NCBI GenBank assembly: GCA_018136815.1
Contig: CM030936.1
Location: forward strand, 3,610,474-3,674,473
From: Isochrysis galbana
Lineage: Eukaryota > Haptophyta > Isochrysidales > Isochrysidaceae
Length of the DNA: 64,000 bases
Direction of reading: 5' to 3'
The number at the start of each line of letters is the position of its first letter. Position 1 is the stretch's first letter. The notes beneath the pieces are model-generated. The model had not been told where the DNA came from, searched no databases, and saw nothing but the letters and a program-made list of their open reading frames with translations. Shown piece after piece: positions 20,731-33,425 of the stretch. A program made the position numbers and the translations under genes.

Positions 20731-23169
20731 TTCGGGTAACGGAACTGGACGAGCCACCCTGCCACTGCTCACCGGGCTGGTGACCCAGTGTGCTCGCGGG
20801 GTGCCCATGCTGCTGGTGGTACACGGTTCGATTCTGGGCTCGGTGACCTGGGGGGTCGGATATGCTCAACTACGCATTTTTTTGCAGATTTTTGCCCCAG
20901 TGGATCACTGTACTTTTTCGCCCACTTCTTCTATCTACTAGGAGTTTCCCCACTAAGCTTGGTCGTAATGCGGTGAATGAAACCGATTTAGAGACAAGCC
21001 GGAAGCCGGGGCGGAAGGAACTGGCAAGGAAGCCGGCAGGAAGGCAGAGGAAATGTCTTGGCAAGGCGACGGAGGCAGGATTTCTTAACAGTAGGGAGGC
21101 AGGAATTTAACAGTAGGAAGACATGATTTTAACAGTAGTGTCGCATTCGCGAGCCTCTGCAGGCTATTTCGCTATTTTCCGCTCTACCGTTATAACCGCG
21201 ATGGTAAATCATCAATCTTCGTTCTTATGTCTATCTCTACGTCTACGATGGCTCCACGCTTCTATCAATCACTACACTTCATTCAATGTTGGTCTACCAT
21301 TATATCCACGTGGCCAAGCAGCTTCTACAGGCTTCTTTCTACTCGGAATATGAATATGCTCTAGCTCTGGACTGATCACCCAGGCATGGAGATCAAGGGA
21401 GTAGCAAGCACGTGTCGATGAAGAACAAGGAAGTAGCGAGCATCTTGCTTGCTAAAGTACACCCTCAAGAACCTCAAGCGTCTAGACTCTATAAGTCTAA
21501 CATCTCTGTAAGCTTCTAGACTTTTTAAGTCTACCAGCTACTCCATGGATGGTCCATGGCTAAGCTACGAAAAGCTATAGGTAAAGTGCACGCCGCTGTC
21601 CGCTGTGCTCGCGTTGAGACGCTATTCGCCGATGAATCTTGTAGGATCTTCACTAAGCATGGATGAATCCCTTTCGCGCCTTTTCTGTGTGCAATCCTTC
21701 TCTAGGACGACGAGTTCTCTTCTGGCCAATTGGTTCCTTCTTTGCTGTCTCTGTTGACCCACCGTGGATTTCGCTCCCGTGTTCATTACGTGTTGCCCTT
21801 GTTTATGTTAGAAAGTGGTGTGGCGTGTCTTCGTACGCACCCAGCAGCCGTCGCAGCGCTCTGCGATCGAAGCCGTACCGTGACCCCTCGTACCCTTGAG
21901 CCCCTACTGCCTTGTGTGTGGTCTCTCGCTAGAAATCACCCACTAGAGATTGATTCAATCTGTTCCTATGGACCCATCACCGCCCTCTGCACCGCCAAAT
22001 CCGCCCTCGCCGCCGCGCGCGGACCCCGTCACCACTGCACCCGTGCCCAAGCCTTCCCAAGTATCTTCACCCGCTACCCAAGTTGATAGGCCGCCTACGG
22101 ACGCGTGGGTTGCCAAGGATGGAGTCTCAGGAGCCGCCAGTGAGTTGTCTCGAAGTCTGCTCGAAGCTCCGCCGCATTGCACGCCGAATTTGTTTGGTTG
22201 TTTGGTTGTCCTTACTTGTTTCATTGGTTTGTTTGTGCGATGTTGCGTTAGTTTTAGTTTTTGGAGTTTTCTTGTTGGTGAGTGAGTGATGGGGTAGTGT
22301 CTCGTGGTTCCCTCGTCGCGATGTAGCGCGCTCCCTCCCCCTCTCTCAAGACTTCTCTTCACTCTATGCCCTAACCCTGATTGAGACTTGCCCCACAATC
22401 AAGCGCGAGCTTGATTCGACAAGCATCCAGGGGGCGCCGGCAGGCAACCATAGCTGCAGGCGTGCCGCAGGCGCGCCATCGTGCGTGCCGCGTGCCGCAA
22501 GAGAGGGAGAGGGGAGAGAGAGCGCGGAGAAGAGGGTGGGCGCTAGCGAGAGCTCCGCCCACAAAAAAAAGGTAAGTCCCGCGCCTGTCTGCACAGGATA
22601 AGCCGGGGCTGAGGCCGCCGCCTACCCGGGACACAGGACACAGGAGGAAGGGGGGGAAAGATCACCCGGGGGGGGGGGGGGGGGCACCGGACCATATCTA
22701 AGCTGCCTAAGCCCTTTACCCATATCCTCCAAGTAGTGTACGCGGGGAGCCGCCTGATGGTGGGGGGGAAAGGGCTAGGGGAGTGGGGGTATAGAAAGTT
22801 TCCTGCGTTGAAGTAGTGGGTCCATGGCCGCATGTGCGGTAAAATGTTATGAGGTTTTTAATCATCATCATCAATACATAGTGAGCCAGTAAGCGAGTAT
22901 TAGATCAAATCGATCGGTAGGCTGCACACACGAGAGCATGTATTAGCTCTACGAAAGCATGCACCGTCGACCATGAGCACGCATGCCTAACGACGTGCCA
23001 GTAGTGTGACCGTGGAATCCAGAAGTGATTCTTGCGATTTGCGCGAGCGGCAAGCGGTCATGGCCAAGTGTAGTGACGTGAATGCTACGGTTGCGCAATT
23101 TGCACAGTCGTTTCGACATGAATGACGACATTTAGAGCGCCTCGTTGCCTAGGCAAAGGACGGGGGCAG
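20731..23169. other. Gene-poor stretch, possible retroelement remnant near 21.1-22.3 kb
   Basis: 21100-22300 is less GC-rich than its surroundings. A frame from the Met at 21968 begins MDPSPPSAPPNPPSPPR and continues Pro/Ser-rich before becoming hydrophobic and stopping at 22285, which could be the start of a gag. There is no pol downstream, and 22640-22690 is a G run. Nothing else between 22300 and 23169 is recognised. Confidence 0.3.
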
Positions 23170-25418
23170 CTACGGTTGTTCCGTGTTCATGTTTAGCTTC
23201 GGCCTATTGCTGGTGCCGCCCGATGTTATCATTGCTCGCGTTAATCGTCTCCACTGTTGTCGCACAGCATCCGCTGATCTCCCGTTGCCCAGCTGACTTG
23301 CCACTAGGGCCCAGAATTCCGTACGGCTTGTTCTGACGACAGGAGCGTCATGCTGCCCCATAGAAAGACGACGGCAAACATCTACTAATCGCCGCGTCTC
23401 CTCCGCACTCCAAGGCCGTTGCCGTTGTGGCGAAGTGCGTTGTTGTGATCGATGTTGCTCGTTCACCTGAGCGATCAGGGCGGGCACGGTGAAAATTTGT
23501 CAAGAAGGATTCGGCGAAGGCTCCCTAGAAGGTCTAGACTATTTCGGGACATCAGTCTGAGCTCAAACAACTCTAGTGAGGAGCTAGGCCTCACTAGCAC
23601 GCGGAGAGAAGGCAAGCTAAAACTTGATAATCGAGGGTGTCTGTGCAAGTTGCGTAAACGGCCCAAAACGTAGCTACATACTACCAGTGGTGGCATGGGT
23701 GGCACGACGGCGCTATGTACCATCCGTCGAAATCGCTGCCGAATTGCTGCAGGGGAACGATGGATGCCGCTAAGCGACCGGTGGTGGTTGGCAATCTGGA
23801 CCCAAAACTTCGAGGATAACACAGATATGGACTCGCCATTACTGTCATTGCTGCCCAGGATGGCATGGTCTCCCTCATCTTGACGATTCGGCCGCTGATC
23901 CTCCACCAAGCGACGCAGCTGTTGCAGCTCTTGCGATGTCCAACACCGACGCTCCACCAAGATGTGCTTTTGCATGGGAGATTTGCGGAAACGTTCAGTC
24001 GAGTTGCCGCGCGCGTCTTTTAAGCTCGAGATCGTCTCATATCGATTGAAAGCGACATTCTCGGCGGGACACGCCACGCTACACCGCAGCAGTGGCAGGA
24101 CACGCCTCTCTCTTTTTTCCTCGCGCTGAGCACGCGCCACCTCCAAAGCCGCCAGCTCGGCGGTCGCATGGATGCCAAGATGACGCTCACCACATGCGGC
24201 ACCCGTCAGCCGTGCGGCGAATCTTGCCTCGCCATTAGCCTGCCAGACGAACGCCGGGTGTAGGGAGGCTAGGCCTGGTCGAGTTCACGAGTGCTAGCCA
24301 CACATGTGAGCAGATGTGCCATTGCGCAGGTTGATCGCGGCGGTCAGATGAGTTAAGGGGAGAGGCGCTGCTTGCCGTCTCGCGCCACTCGCGCCATGAA
24401 CAGCATCACCAAGGCACCTTCGCAATGCCAAGTGCACCCCATCCATCCCAACACGCCCCCTCAATCACTAGCATCCCAGTGTCCGAGCGCGAGCGCTTAC
24501 TTGTACCCGTCTTCGAACACCCCGAAATCCAGAGAGGCTCCGCGAGTCCCTTGCGAGGCAGAGTCCTTCGGTGGCAGCCATAGCCTCCACTTCTTCAGAA
24601 CTCGGACCCGCCGTTAGTGCCACAACCGACTTGAGGGGCATAATTGCATTGGTGGAGGAGCTCGATAGCGTATTCACACGCGTCAGCGCCGGCGGTGGCT
24701 CCCCAGCACCAATTCTTTCAATCCATTCCCGAGCAAGCGCAGGCCTACTGCCGATGGTGGGCTCGGCCGCCGCGAGCGCCACCGCAAGGGCGGCAGTTCG
24801 CACGTCGCGGTAGCTGCCTAGTCTGCGCAGAGCGCGATCCACTGGCGTGCGGCACGTGGCAGCGTACACGTACCCACGTCCGGCCTTGACCCTGCTGACT
24901 CCCGCAAACCCAGTGAGTGAGTGCGTGCGGGTGGAGCGCAGCAGAGTAAGAGTCGAGGTCCAGTTGATGGGGAGCGCGTCGAATGGGACCTCGCAAGCTC
25001 GCCGACGCACGGCAGGAGAGGATGGGTTCGCTCGTCGCTCGCTCTCCCATCTCGCTGGCCCCACCCCGTCCCCTTCATCCCACTCAGCATCTCGCTCGCT
25101 CTCGCCTCGTCCGCACCACTCTCTCCCTTTCTCCCTCTCACTGTCCGCCTGCACCGTAATCACCTCGCAGATCTCCTCCTCGTCTCGACGCTGTTGTGCC
25201 ATCGTTTCCATCCCTCTTCCCTCGTCCTTTCTCTTCCGGCCGCCCGCCAGGGGCCAGGAGCGCACTGCCACCGCCTCTCTCTGCACTTGCCTCGTGCGAT
25301 CCTCCCTCTGACCGGCCTGCGAGTTCTCGCTGCTCCTCTGCCGTGGCTCGAGCGCCGCTCCCCACACCGAGAGAGCTGAGGGAGAGGGGAGCCGGCGGCT
25401 GACTCGCTGAAGCAGCAT
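23170..25418 (-). CDS. DNA-binding protein with two AP2 and two Myb/SANT-like domains
   Basis: Three exons fit in phase: 25418-24501, 24239-23682 and 23466-23170, with GT-AG introns of 261 and 215 bp, giving about 590 residues. First AP2 in exon 1: TGFAGV, YVYAATCR, LGSY, AALAVALA. The second starts SGFRGVRRRVQ at the end of exon 1 and continues across the intron as ANGEARFAARLTG, HLGIHATAELAALEVARA, which strongly supports the splice. Exon 2 then holds a Myb/SANT-like repeat (CWTSQELQQLRRL ... AAIRQRFRRM) and exon 3 a second (RPWSAEETRRLVDV ... ADAVRQQWRRL). AP2 and Myb-like domains bind DNA, so a nuclear transcription factor is likely. The start is uncertain: a Met at 25418 or one inside the acidic/basic N-terminus. 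A CT/C tract precedes it on the sense strand. Confidence 0.75.
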
Positions 25419-25537
25419 CCGAAAGGGACAAACAGCGAGAGGGAGAGGAAGGGGAGAGGGGAGGGGGAAGGGGGGGGGGGGGGGGGAGCAGCGGAGGGGG
25501 GAGGGGGGGGGGGGAAGGGGGGGGGGGGGGGGGGGGG

Positions 25538-25585
<48 letters not shown>

Positions 25586-25654
25586 CAGGGAGCAGGTGGT
25601 GGGCGTGCGTCGGCTCGCGCCCCCCGCCCCTTCCAACCCCCTCGATGTGCAGCC
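25419..25654. repeat. G-run and GA microsatellite upstream of the AP2 gene
   Basis: GGGGGA runs and (GA)n on the + strand, which is (CT)n and C runs on the sense strand of the AP2/Myb gene. Probably its promoter or 5' leader; no coding. Confidence 0.75.
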
Positions 25655-25907
25655 TACTTTACTTCATAGGAGTAGAGTAGAGTACACACTCGTACTCTAG
25701 ATACTCAGATAGAGTACTCTAGAGTAGAGCTCTAGAGTACTCTACTCTGTATCTACTCTAGAGTAGAGCCTACTCTGTATCTATCTACTCTACTCCTAGA
25801 GTAAGAGAAGAGTAGAGTCTACTCTAGAGCTAGAGCCTAAGAGAAGAGAAGAGTAAAGTAGAGTAGAGTAGAGCTCTAGAGTCGAGTAGAGGGAGTAGAA
25901 GAGACTC
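25655..25907. repeat. Degenerate GAGTA/TACTC repeat
   Basis: Irregular mix of gagta, tagag and ctctag words in both orientations, leading into the regular 87-bp array. It looks like the seed or a decayed edge of that array. Similar words occur at 17.3 and 19.8 kb. Confidence 0.7.
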
Positions 25908-27520
25908 TACTCTAACACCCACCACAAGAGAAGAAGAGAAGAGAAGAGTAAAGTAGAGTAGAGTAGAGCTCTAGAGTCGAGTAGAGGGAGTAGAAGAGTC
26001 TCTACTCGAACACCCACCACAAGAGAAGAGAAGAGAAGAGTCTCTACTCGAACACCCACCACAAGAGAAGAGAAGAGTAAAGTAGAGTAGAGTAGAGCTC
26101 TAGAGTCGAGTAGAGGGAGTAGAAGAGTCTCTACTCGAACACCCACCACAAGAGAAGAGAAGAGTAAAGTAGAGTAGAGTAGAGCTCTAGAGTCGAGTAG
26201 AGGGAGTAGAAGAGTCTCTACTCGAACACCCACCACAAGAGAAGAGAAGGAGAAGAGTAAAGTAGAGTAGAGTTCTAGGGTCGAGTAGAGGGAGTAGAAG
26301 AGTCTCTACTCTAACACCCACCACAAGAGAAGAGAAGAGTAGAGTAGAGTAGAGTAGAGCTCTAGAGTCGAGTAGAGGGAGTAGAAGAGTCTCTACTCGA
26401 ACACCCACCACAAGAGAAGGAGAAGAGTAAAGTAGAGTAGAGCTCTAGAGTCGAGTAGAGGGAGTAGAAGAGTCTCTACTCTAACACCCACCACAAGAGA
26501 AGAGAAGAGTAAAGTAGAGTAGAGTAGAGCTCTAGAGTCGAGTAGAGGGAGTAGAAGAGTCTCTACTCTAACACCCACCACAAGAGAAGAGAAGAGTAAA
26601 GTAGAGTAGAGTAGAGCTCTAGAGTCGAGTAGAGGGAGTAGAAGAGTCTCTACTCTAACACCCACCACAAGAGAAGAGAAGAGTAAAGTAGAGTAGAGTA
26701 GAGCTCTGGAGTCGAGTAGAGGGAGTAGAAGAGTCTCTACTCTAACACCCACCACAAGAGAAGAGAAGAGTAAAGTAGAGTAGAGTAGAGCTATGGAGTC
26801 GAGTAGAGGGAGTAGAAGAGTCTCTACTCTAACACCCACCACAAGAGAAGAGAAGAGTAAAGTAGAGTAGAGTAGAGCTCTGGAGTCGAGTAGAGGGAGT
26901 AGAAGAGTCTCTACTCTAACACCCACCACAAGAGAAGAGAAGAGTAAAGTAGAGTAGAGTAGAGCTCTAGAGTCGAGTAGAGGGAGTAGAAGAGTCTCTA
27001 CTCTAACACCCACCACAAGAGAAGAGAAGAGTAAAGTAGAGTAGAGTAGAGCTCTGGAGTCGAGTAGAGGGAGTAGAAGAGTCTCTACTCTAACACCCAC
27101 CACAAGAGAAGAGAAGAGTAAAGTAGAGTAGAGTAGAGCTCTGGAGTCGAGTAGAGGGAGTAGAAGAGTCTCTACTCTAACACCCACCACAAGAGAAGAG
27201 AAGAGTAAAGTAGAGTAGAGTAGAGCTCTAGAGTCGAGTAGAGGGAGTAGAAGAGTCTCTACTCTAACACCCACCACAAGAGAAGAGAAGAGTAAAGTAG
27301 AGTAGAGTAGAGCTCTGGAGTCGAGTAGAGGGAGTAGAAGAGTCTCTACTCTAACACCCACCACAAGAGAAGAGAAGAGTAAAGTAGAGTAGAGTAGAGC
27401 TCTGGAGTCGAGTAGAGGGAGTAGAAGAGTCTCTACTCTAACACCCACCACAAGAGAAGAGAAGAGTAAAGTAGAGAGTAGACTACGAGTAGAAGAGTCT
27501 CTACTCTAACACCCACCACT
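25908..27520. repeat. 87-bp minisatellite array, about 19 units
   Basis: Units contain 'acacccaccacaagagaaga', then 'gtaaagtagagtagagtaga', then gctctagagtcgagtagaggg and gagtctctactcta words. From about 26490 to 27450 the period is a strict 87 bp with near identity. The main variation is ctctagag / ctctggag / ctatggag. Left units are shorter or truncated. Because 87 is divisible by 3 and the unit has no stop in one frame, a 352-codon minus-strand frame arises (26393-27451) with a 29-residue period; I do not treat it as a gene. Confidence 0.95.
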
Positions 27521-27528
27521 AAGATAGT

Positions 27529-30500
27529 GTGAAGGCCGCAGCTGTGGGCTTCTCTCTCCGCCCTCTCCCTCCCTCTCCCTCTCCCTCCCACTCTTCCCCC
27601 ACCCCACCCCACCCAACCACCACGTTGCGCTCCTCCCTCCTCCGTCCAAGCCATCCTCTCGGCCTCCTCCTCCTCCGTCCAAGCCGGCCCCTCGGCCTCC
27701 CCTTCCGCCAGAGCACCACTCAGAGAAGAGACTTCCTTCCCACAGACGGTGAGGACACCAACCACCACGAGGTGGAGAGGGAGAGCAGGAGGAGGACGAG
27801 CCTCTCACGTAGCGGTCACAAGTATCCCACCGCTGCACTCGCAGCCGCAGCGGCCGCAGCGGATGCGGCGCGGCGTAGGGCGCCCATTGGGGAGGTGCTC
27901 GAGCAGCACGCTCCCGCCGCGATGCGCGGCTTCTGCGCGGCTTACAAGGTGGAGCCTCAGCTCGAGTTTCGTGCGGTGGGCTCCGCTCGCCGGCCGAGGC
28001 ACGTTTGCGTCCTTCATCTGCCGCTTCCACCGGAGCTGCAGCGCGTCTTTGGCTACACGAAGCTCATTCGCACGAGCGAGCGGTCGATGCGCAAGAAGGA
28101 CGCGGAGATCTCTGCGATGCAGGTGGGCGCACCCTGAGGACCGGCCCGGCCCGGCCCGGCCGTCCGCCACCCTGCCGTCGACCAACGTACCTCTCCGCCT
28201 GGACCTCCACACAGACCGCGCTCCTAGCGCTCTACTCCGAGGGCAATGTGGACCTGCACCGGCTACTCGAGCTGAGTGATGGCGCGCCGGCTCACTCCGT
28301 CACCGCCATGCGCACGGTGAACGTGGCTAGCCTTCAGGGCGCGTGTGGTGCGCACGGATTATCTACTAGGGCTGCTGGGACATTTGCGCGTCCCGCCACC
28401 GCAATCGGGGAGAGTCCGTTTCCACCTACGGTCCTTTGGTGCCGGTAGTCGCTGACGTTGCCTCCGCCCTTGTGCGCAGCCGCTAGCGGGTCAGCCGAGC
28501 TTCTACGCCAGCTCGCCACTCTTCGCATCTGCGCGGGTCCCACGCTGCGCATCTCGGAGCATCGCGTCCTTGGGAAGCACTCCGGCGCGGTGCTACAGGT
28601 GGCGAAAGCATAGGCTGCCATCCACCATCCCAGCCATTGAGGCGGGCGCACTCTGACGCCCCTGATTGCTCTTCATTTTCCATCGGCAGGTCAACACTCG
28701 CACCGACGTGGCCCTCGCGAACGGCCAGCCAATGCGCGTGACAGTGCGCGGGTATGAGCGAGACGGCACCACCTACGAATCGTTGCGGGTGCGCGCACAC
28801 GGGCCTGACACTTGGACGCGCGCATCCCCATGGCGATTCGACCGCGTCCACGCATTGGCCGACGCGCACGCGTTCCTCCGCCCGTGCCGCAGCTTGCCTC
28901 CTACGCTCTCGCTGCCCGCAAGCTCGTCTCGGAATTGCCATCTAGCACAATCCGTGAGCTTGACTACGCACTCGCAGAAGTTTCCGCCTGCGGTCCGTCA
29001 CCGCGTCTTGCCGGCGCCATCGTGATGGAAGTTCCCTCCATCCCGCCGGCAATCTTCGACGAGTTGCAGGTCGCATCCGCGGCAGTGCGAGGCGAAGGTG
29101 ACGAAAGGGATGGCCAGCGCATTGCAGACAGGCAGCTGACACCCCTGCTGGCACCGTCGATTGAGAAGCGGGCCGCCGCCAAGATGACCGCCTCCATGCC
29201 GCCACCTCATATGCCGCCGGACAATTCGGAGGGTGGCAGGCAGCTGGCGCGAGCGTGGCGGTCCACGTTGCCAATCGACTCGGTGCGGCCCCGCCTCCTC
29301 GCCGCTTTGGCGTCTCACCCGCTCATTTTGCTAAGTGGCGGCACTGGAAGCGGCAAGACGAGCCGCGTGCCGCAGTTTCTCCTCGAGGCCTTTTTGCTAA
29401 GTCACCAACCGGATTTGCCTAACGCCGACGTGGCAAGCGCGGAAGCGTCAGTGCCATTGACTCGGGGCTCCATACGTGGTGAACCAGACCGCTCATTGGG
29501 AACTTCGACGGTTCGCGATGGTGCGACCGACTCCGCCGTCTCCGCTCCGGCTGCGACTGATGCAGCACGCACCGCCGTGCCGACCGCCATGGCTGCAGCA
29601 TCCATGCCCCCATGGTCGGATGCGTGCTCCTGCCGCATCGTGGTCGTGCAGCCTCGCCGCATCTCCGCGATTGCTGGAGCGGCACGTGTAGCCTCCGAGA
29701 TGGGATCGACCGACTTTCGGGGCCACGGCCCACGGTGGCACCACGCCATCAGCGAGGCATGCAAAGGCGATCCCGGCGGCCTCGTAGGTGCCCACACGGC
29801 CCCTGCCCAGCCACCCTCGACTGCTCCCATAGCAGACGGCCGGCGCGTCGGTTACACTGTGCGACACGAATCACGCCCTCCTAGCCGGACCGAGCGCGCT
29901 ACAATTGAGTTCGTCACTGCGGGCGTGATGCTCCGCCGCCTCGCCTCATGCCCAGCACTGGGAGGAGTGAGTCATCTCGTCGTAGACGAGATTCACGAGC
30001 GATCGGCAGAGATGGACCTGCTCGTGGAGGAGCTGCGCGCGTCCGTCTTGCCCGCAAGACCCGACCTTAAAGTGCGTTGGCTACTTGGCGGATGGGGTCC
30101 TCCGGCTTGTTGATGGAGCCATGCGGCAGCACACGCCGCGGATTGGCTCCATCCATCCAGCCCCTCTCGCCCGCCTTCGATGCGATCACCGTCCGCACCA
30201 CGTGCTCCTGTCCACCCCTACTGGCAGGTCGTCCTCATGTCCGCGACTCTCGACGCTCCGCTGTGGTCTTCGTACTTTAGTCTGCCTGCGGAGGCGGTCT
30301 TGACGCTTCCCGACCAGATGAACCGCAGGTACGCCGTGCGCGAGCTCTTCCTCGATGAACTCGTCGAGGATCAGACCCGGCTTGACGAGGCGCTCGTGCC
30401 CCCGAAGCACAAAGCCCCGCCCAGTCCTCTCGCTAGGGGTGTGGTTGCGAAGACAGCGACGAGTTCGGACACGGCGATGTCGATGTCTGCCGACGACTAC

Positions 30501-32888
30501 GCCGAGGGAGGAGTCTCGACGCCCCTGGACGCAGTCATCCGTAGGTTGGCGCGAGAGGTGCAAAGCTCTGAGGATGGTGCGCAAGAGCCGGCGGCGCCTC
30601 CACATGAGACAATCCAGGGCGCGGGCTTGAACGACTCAGGGTACGTGGATGCCGGCGGGTTGGCATGGGGGACGCTCACCGAGCCGTGCTCGCAATCTGC
30701 CCCGGCAGATAGGGGCGCTCCTACGGGGGCGTCAACATCGAGGGCTGCTGAGACGGATAAGGCGCTTTGCCGCTTGGCTGCAGCTGTTGTGAGGCGCATT
30801 GCACAAATCGGCACCGGGGGCCGTGCTCGCCAAGAACACGGTGCAAGTGCATCGGACTCTCGCGCCGGTAGTGGCGCTGTGCTCGTCTTCTTGCCCGGGC
30901 GCGAGGAGATACGGCTCGTCCGAGCGCTACTAGAGGACACGGCCGGGTGGCGGGCGGGCGGCGCCTCGCACGTCGACCACTCGGCCGATGGCTCCAAGCT
31001 CGCCATCCACCTGCTGCACGCATCCGTCCCGCTTCGCGCCCAGAGGCAGGCGCTAATGCCTGCACCGGATGGTGTGCTCAAGGTGATCCTTGCCACCTCC
31101 ATTGCTGAGACTTCCATCACCGTTCCAGACGCCACCTACGTCGTTGACAGCGGCCGTGCTCGTCGCCAAATCTGGGACCTAGACTCGCGCGCTACAGCGA
31201 TGCGTACCGAGCTCACCTCGGCCGACGCTGCAGCTCAGCGTGCCGGCAGGCTCGGGCGTCAGCGCGAGGGTGTCCTTGTGCGGTTGTACTCCCGTAGCGC
31301 CGCCCGCAGTATGGCGTCTACGGCAACACCCGAGGTGATGACGTCGAACCTGGAAGCGCTGGCGCTTCAGGCGGCCGCGCTCGCGCGTTGTCGAGGGGTG
31401 GAGCGTGTGCTGGCCGGCACCCCCACTCCACCGCCGCCACGGGCCGTGGCTGACGCGGTGGCCGCACTTGCCGGCCTCCGGGCTTTTGCTGTAGCGGCAG
31501 CGCTGCCGCTGAGCAGGGATTGCAGCGAGCATCCGACACCTAGAGATCGAGTCGTTCACGGAGCAGACGCCCCAGGCCACGAGGACGGAGTTACCAAACA
31601 CGCAGCACACGCTGCGACCGGCACGCCTCTCAGTTGGCTCGGACGCCGGCTTGCCACGCTGCCGCTTGAGCCGTCTATTGGGCGGATGCTCCTCGTTGGT
31701 TGCTTGCTCGGTGCACGCGAGGCGGCCGTGGACATTGCCGCCATACTGGCCACCCCTAACGCAGTCGCGCTTGGCGCATCGCTCCGTGGTTCAGCGCGGT
31801 GGCTCGACGGCGCACCGCTCGTGGGCGCACGCCCACTCAGCGGCGGAAGCGACAGCGACGAGGCCGAGCGTGGCTCCTCGCTGCTGGAGGCAGACGTGTG
31901 GCAAGCTGTGCTAGCGCACCGGCAATGGAGAGCCCAGCGCGAGACAAGGTTAGGTAGGCGCTTGCGTGGCCACACTGCCAAGGCCGATTTGATATTCACA
32001 AGCCAAGATGGCGCGGGAGAGGCGGAGCTGCGCCAGGCGGAGCTTGTGCGCGTTGACCTGTTGCGCCGTCTCGATGCAATGGGATATGTTGGTGCTTTGG
32101 GGAAAACAGTTGCCGCGGCGGGCGCGATGCGTGGAGATCCGAGTGCCTCCGGGCGCAATCCCATTCAGTGTGATCAGTCTTCTGTGCACGAGGCGTTGCT
32201 GGCAGAGGCGCTGCTGTGCGCTGCCGCCGGAGGCATCGCGCACTCCTCGGAGGCTCTCCCTCGTCTCCGCAGCTATTGTACGGCTAGCTGTCCGGTGGTG
32301 GAGGTGGACGACGCCGTCAACCGGAAGCGCGGGCAAGCCGGCGGCGAAGAAATGGGCACCAAGACTGCCACCTGGCTGGTATTCAACAGGCTGGTTTACA
32401 CGCCGCGTTCATGCGACGACGAGCCCTCAAGCTCGCCGCGCATGATGGGGACGGCTGCCACGTCACCGCTTCTTATACTCCTCTTTGCGGTTCGAGACAT
32501 GAAGCACCTGCCCCTGCTTCAGCTCGCGATTGCCGACAGATGGATCTGCGCGACCGATCATTCGGAGCATGGCTCGCACCTCCACGCCATTTGTGCTGCC
32601 CGAGAGGCTCTTGCAGGCGCGCTTGAGCGCTTCGCCGAGTCGCCGTCCACCGCAGCGCTCCCCTCGACTCGTAGCCTCGTCCGCTCCCTCGTGAGCTTGC
32701 TCGCCCATGACGACGAGAGCCGACGTGCCTCCTCTGCAAAAGGAGGGCGGGATGGCGACGCTGCTTTGCCCATTGCGCCTCATGGCCAAGACGGGGTATG
32801 GCACGCCACCCCACGTGTACCTGCTAGGGATGCACTAGGTCGCCACCGTGGCAAGGCGTGGGTTGACCGCCGGAACGAATGGGTGTGA
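27529..32888 (+). CDS. DEAH-box RNA helicase with divergent N-terminal dsRNA-binding-like domain
   Basis: Six exons fit in phase 0: about 27529-28122, 28215-28316, 28449-28598, 28690-28788, 28893-30071 and 30228-32888, roughly 1590 residues. The N-terminus (PAAMRGFCAAYKVEP ... SMRKKDAEISAMQ, then TALLALYSEG) has the layout of a dsRNA-binding domain. Core motifs: GGTGSGKT (near 29337), VQPRRISA, DEIHERS (near 29986), MSATLDA just after the last intron, FLPGREE, LATSIAETSITVPD and QRAGRLGR. A helicase-associated and OB-like C-terminus follows. The DHX9/DHX36/DHX57-type family unwinds RNA or G-quadruplexes using ATP. Odd: a long low-complexity insert (30400-30760) between motifs III and IV, and Leu in motif VI where Ala is usual. 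Uncertain: the start codon and the third-exon acceptor (28448 fits the phase; the stronger-looking one at 28479 does not). Confidence 0.88.
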
Positions 32889-33150
32889 ATGCATCCACGT
32901 TACATTGGTTGTGAATGGATTGGGACATGGTGCCATACACCAAGGGCTGCGTTCATTCAGCATTGGCTGCAAAGCTCGTTGCGGCTTGTACGGCTTTGCA
33001 GCTCCTCCGTCGAGCCCTCGAACCTGAAACACGCTTCCAGTTAGGGCCTGCTGCACACGGCGGTGCACATGCCAATTTTGTGCGTCTTGTTGTGGCAGCC
33101 CGTCCTTGTTCCGCAAATGCACCCACACTGAGTGAATTTCTTCTTTGCCG
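32889..33150. other. 3' flank of helicase gene, no gene seen
   Basis: An 83-codon frame at 32915-33166 lacks recognisable features and is probably chance. Confidence 0.4.
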
Positions 33151-33380
33151 TTCACACTTGAGTTAACTGACTAGCTGTGACCGGAATGGATGTGTTTGCC
33201 TTATAGTGATATTCTTATCTCTACTTCGCACACGCACAGCAACGAAACGGGATGGGAGGGTGGGAGAGCGAAAACCGGGCGCGCTCGGCAGTTGAACGGC
33301 TGTGAACGACTGTTACCGTGAAACCTAACATTCACACTTGAGATAACTGACTAGCTGTGACCGGAATGGATGTGTTTGCC
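33151..33380. repeat. 50-bp direct repeat, copies 180 bp apart
   Basis: 33151-33200 and 33331-33380 match over 50 bp with one difference (agttaactga versus agataactga), each beginning ttcacacttgag and ending tggatgtgtttgcc. The 130 bp between are unique. It is either a local duplication or the direct repeats left by an insertion. Confidence 0.9.
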
Positions 33381-33425
33381 ATGCACACCCGCAACGCGAA
33401 GGATTCGCGCCAGCGCCAGACAAGG

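Noticed and set aside
26393-27451. 352-codon minus-strand frame with a 29-residue repeating hydrophobic peptide
   Set aside because: It is the translation of the 87-bp minisatellite; the period is divisible by three and the unit lacks stops, so the frame needs no selection.
25908-27520. Possible CRISPR array
   Set aside because: Units are contiguous and nearly identical with no unique spacers; this is a eukaryotic minisatellite.
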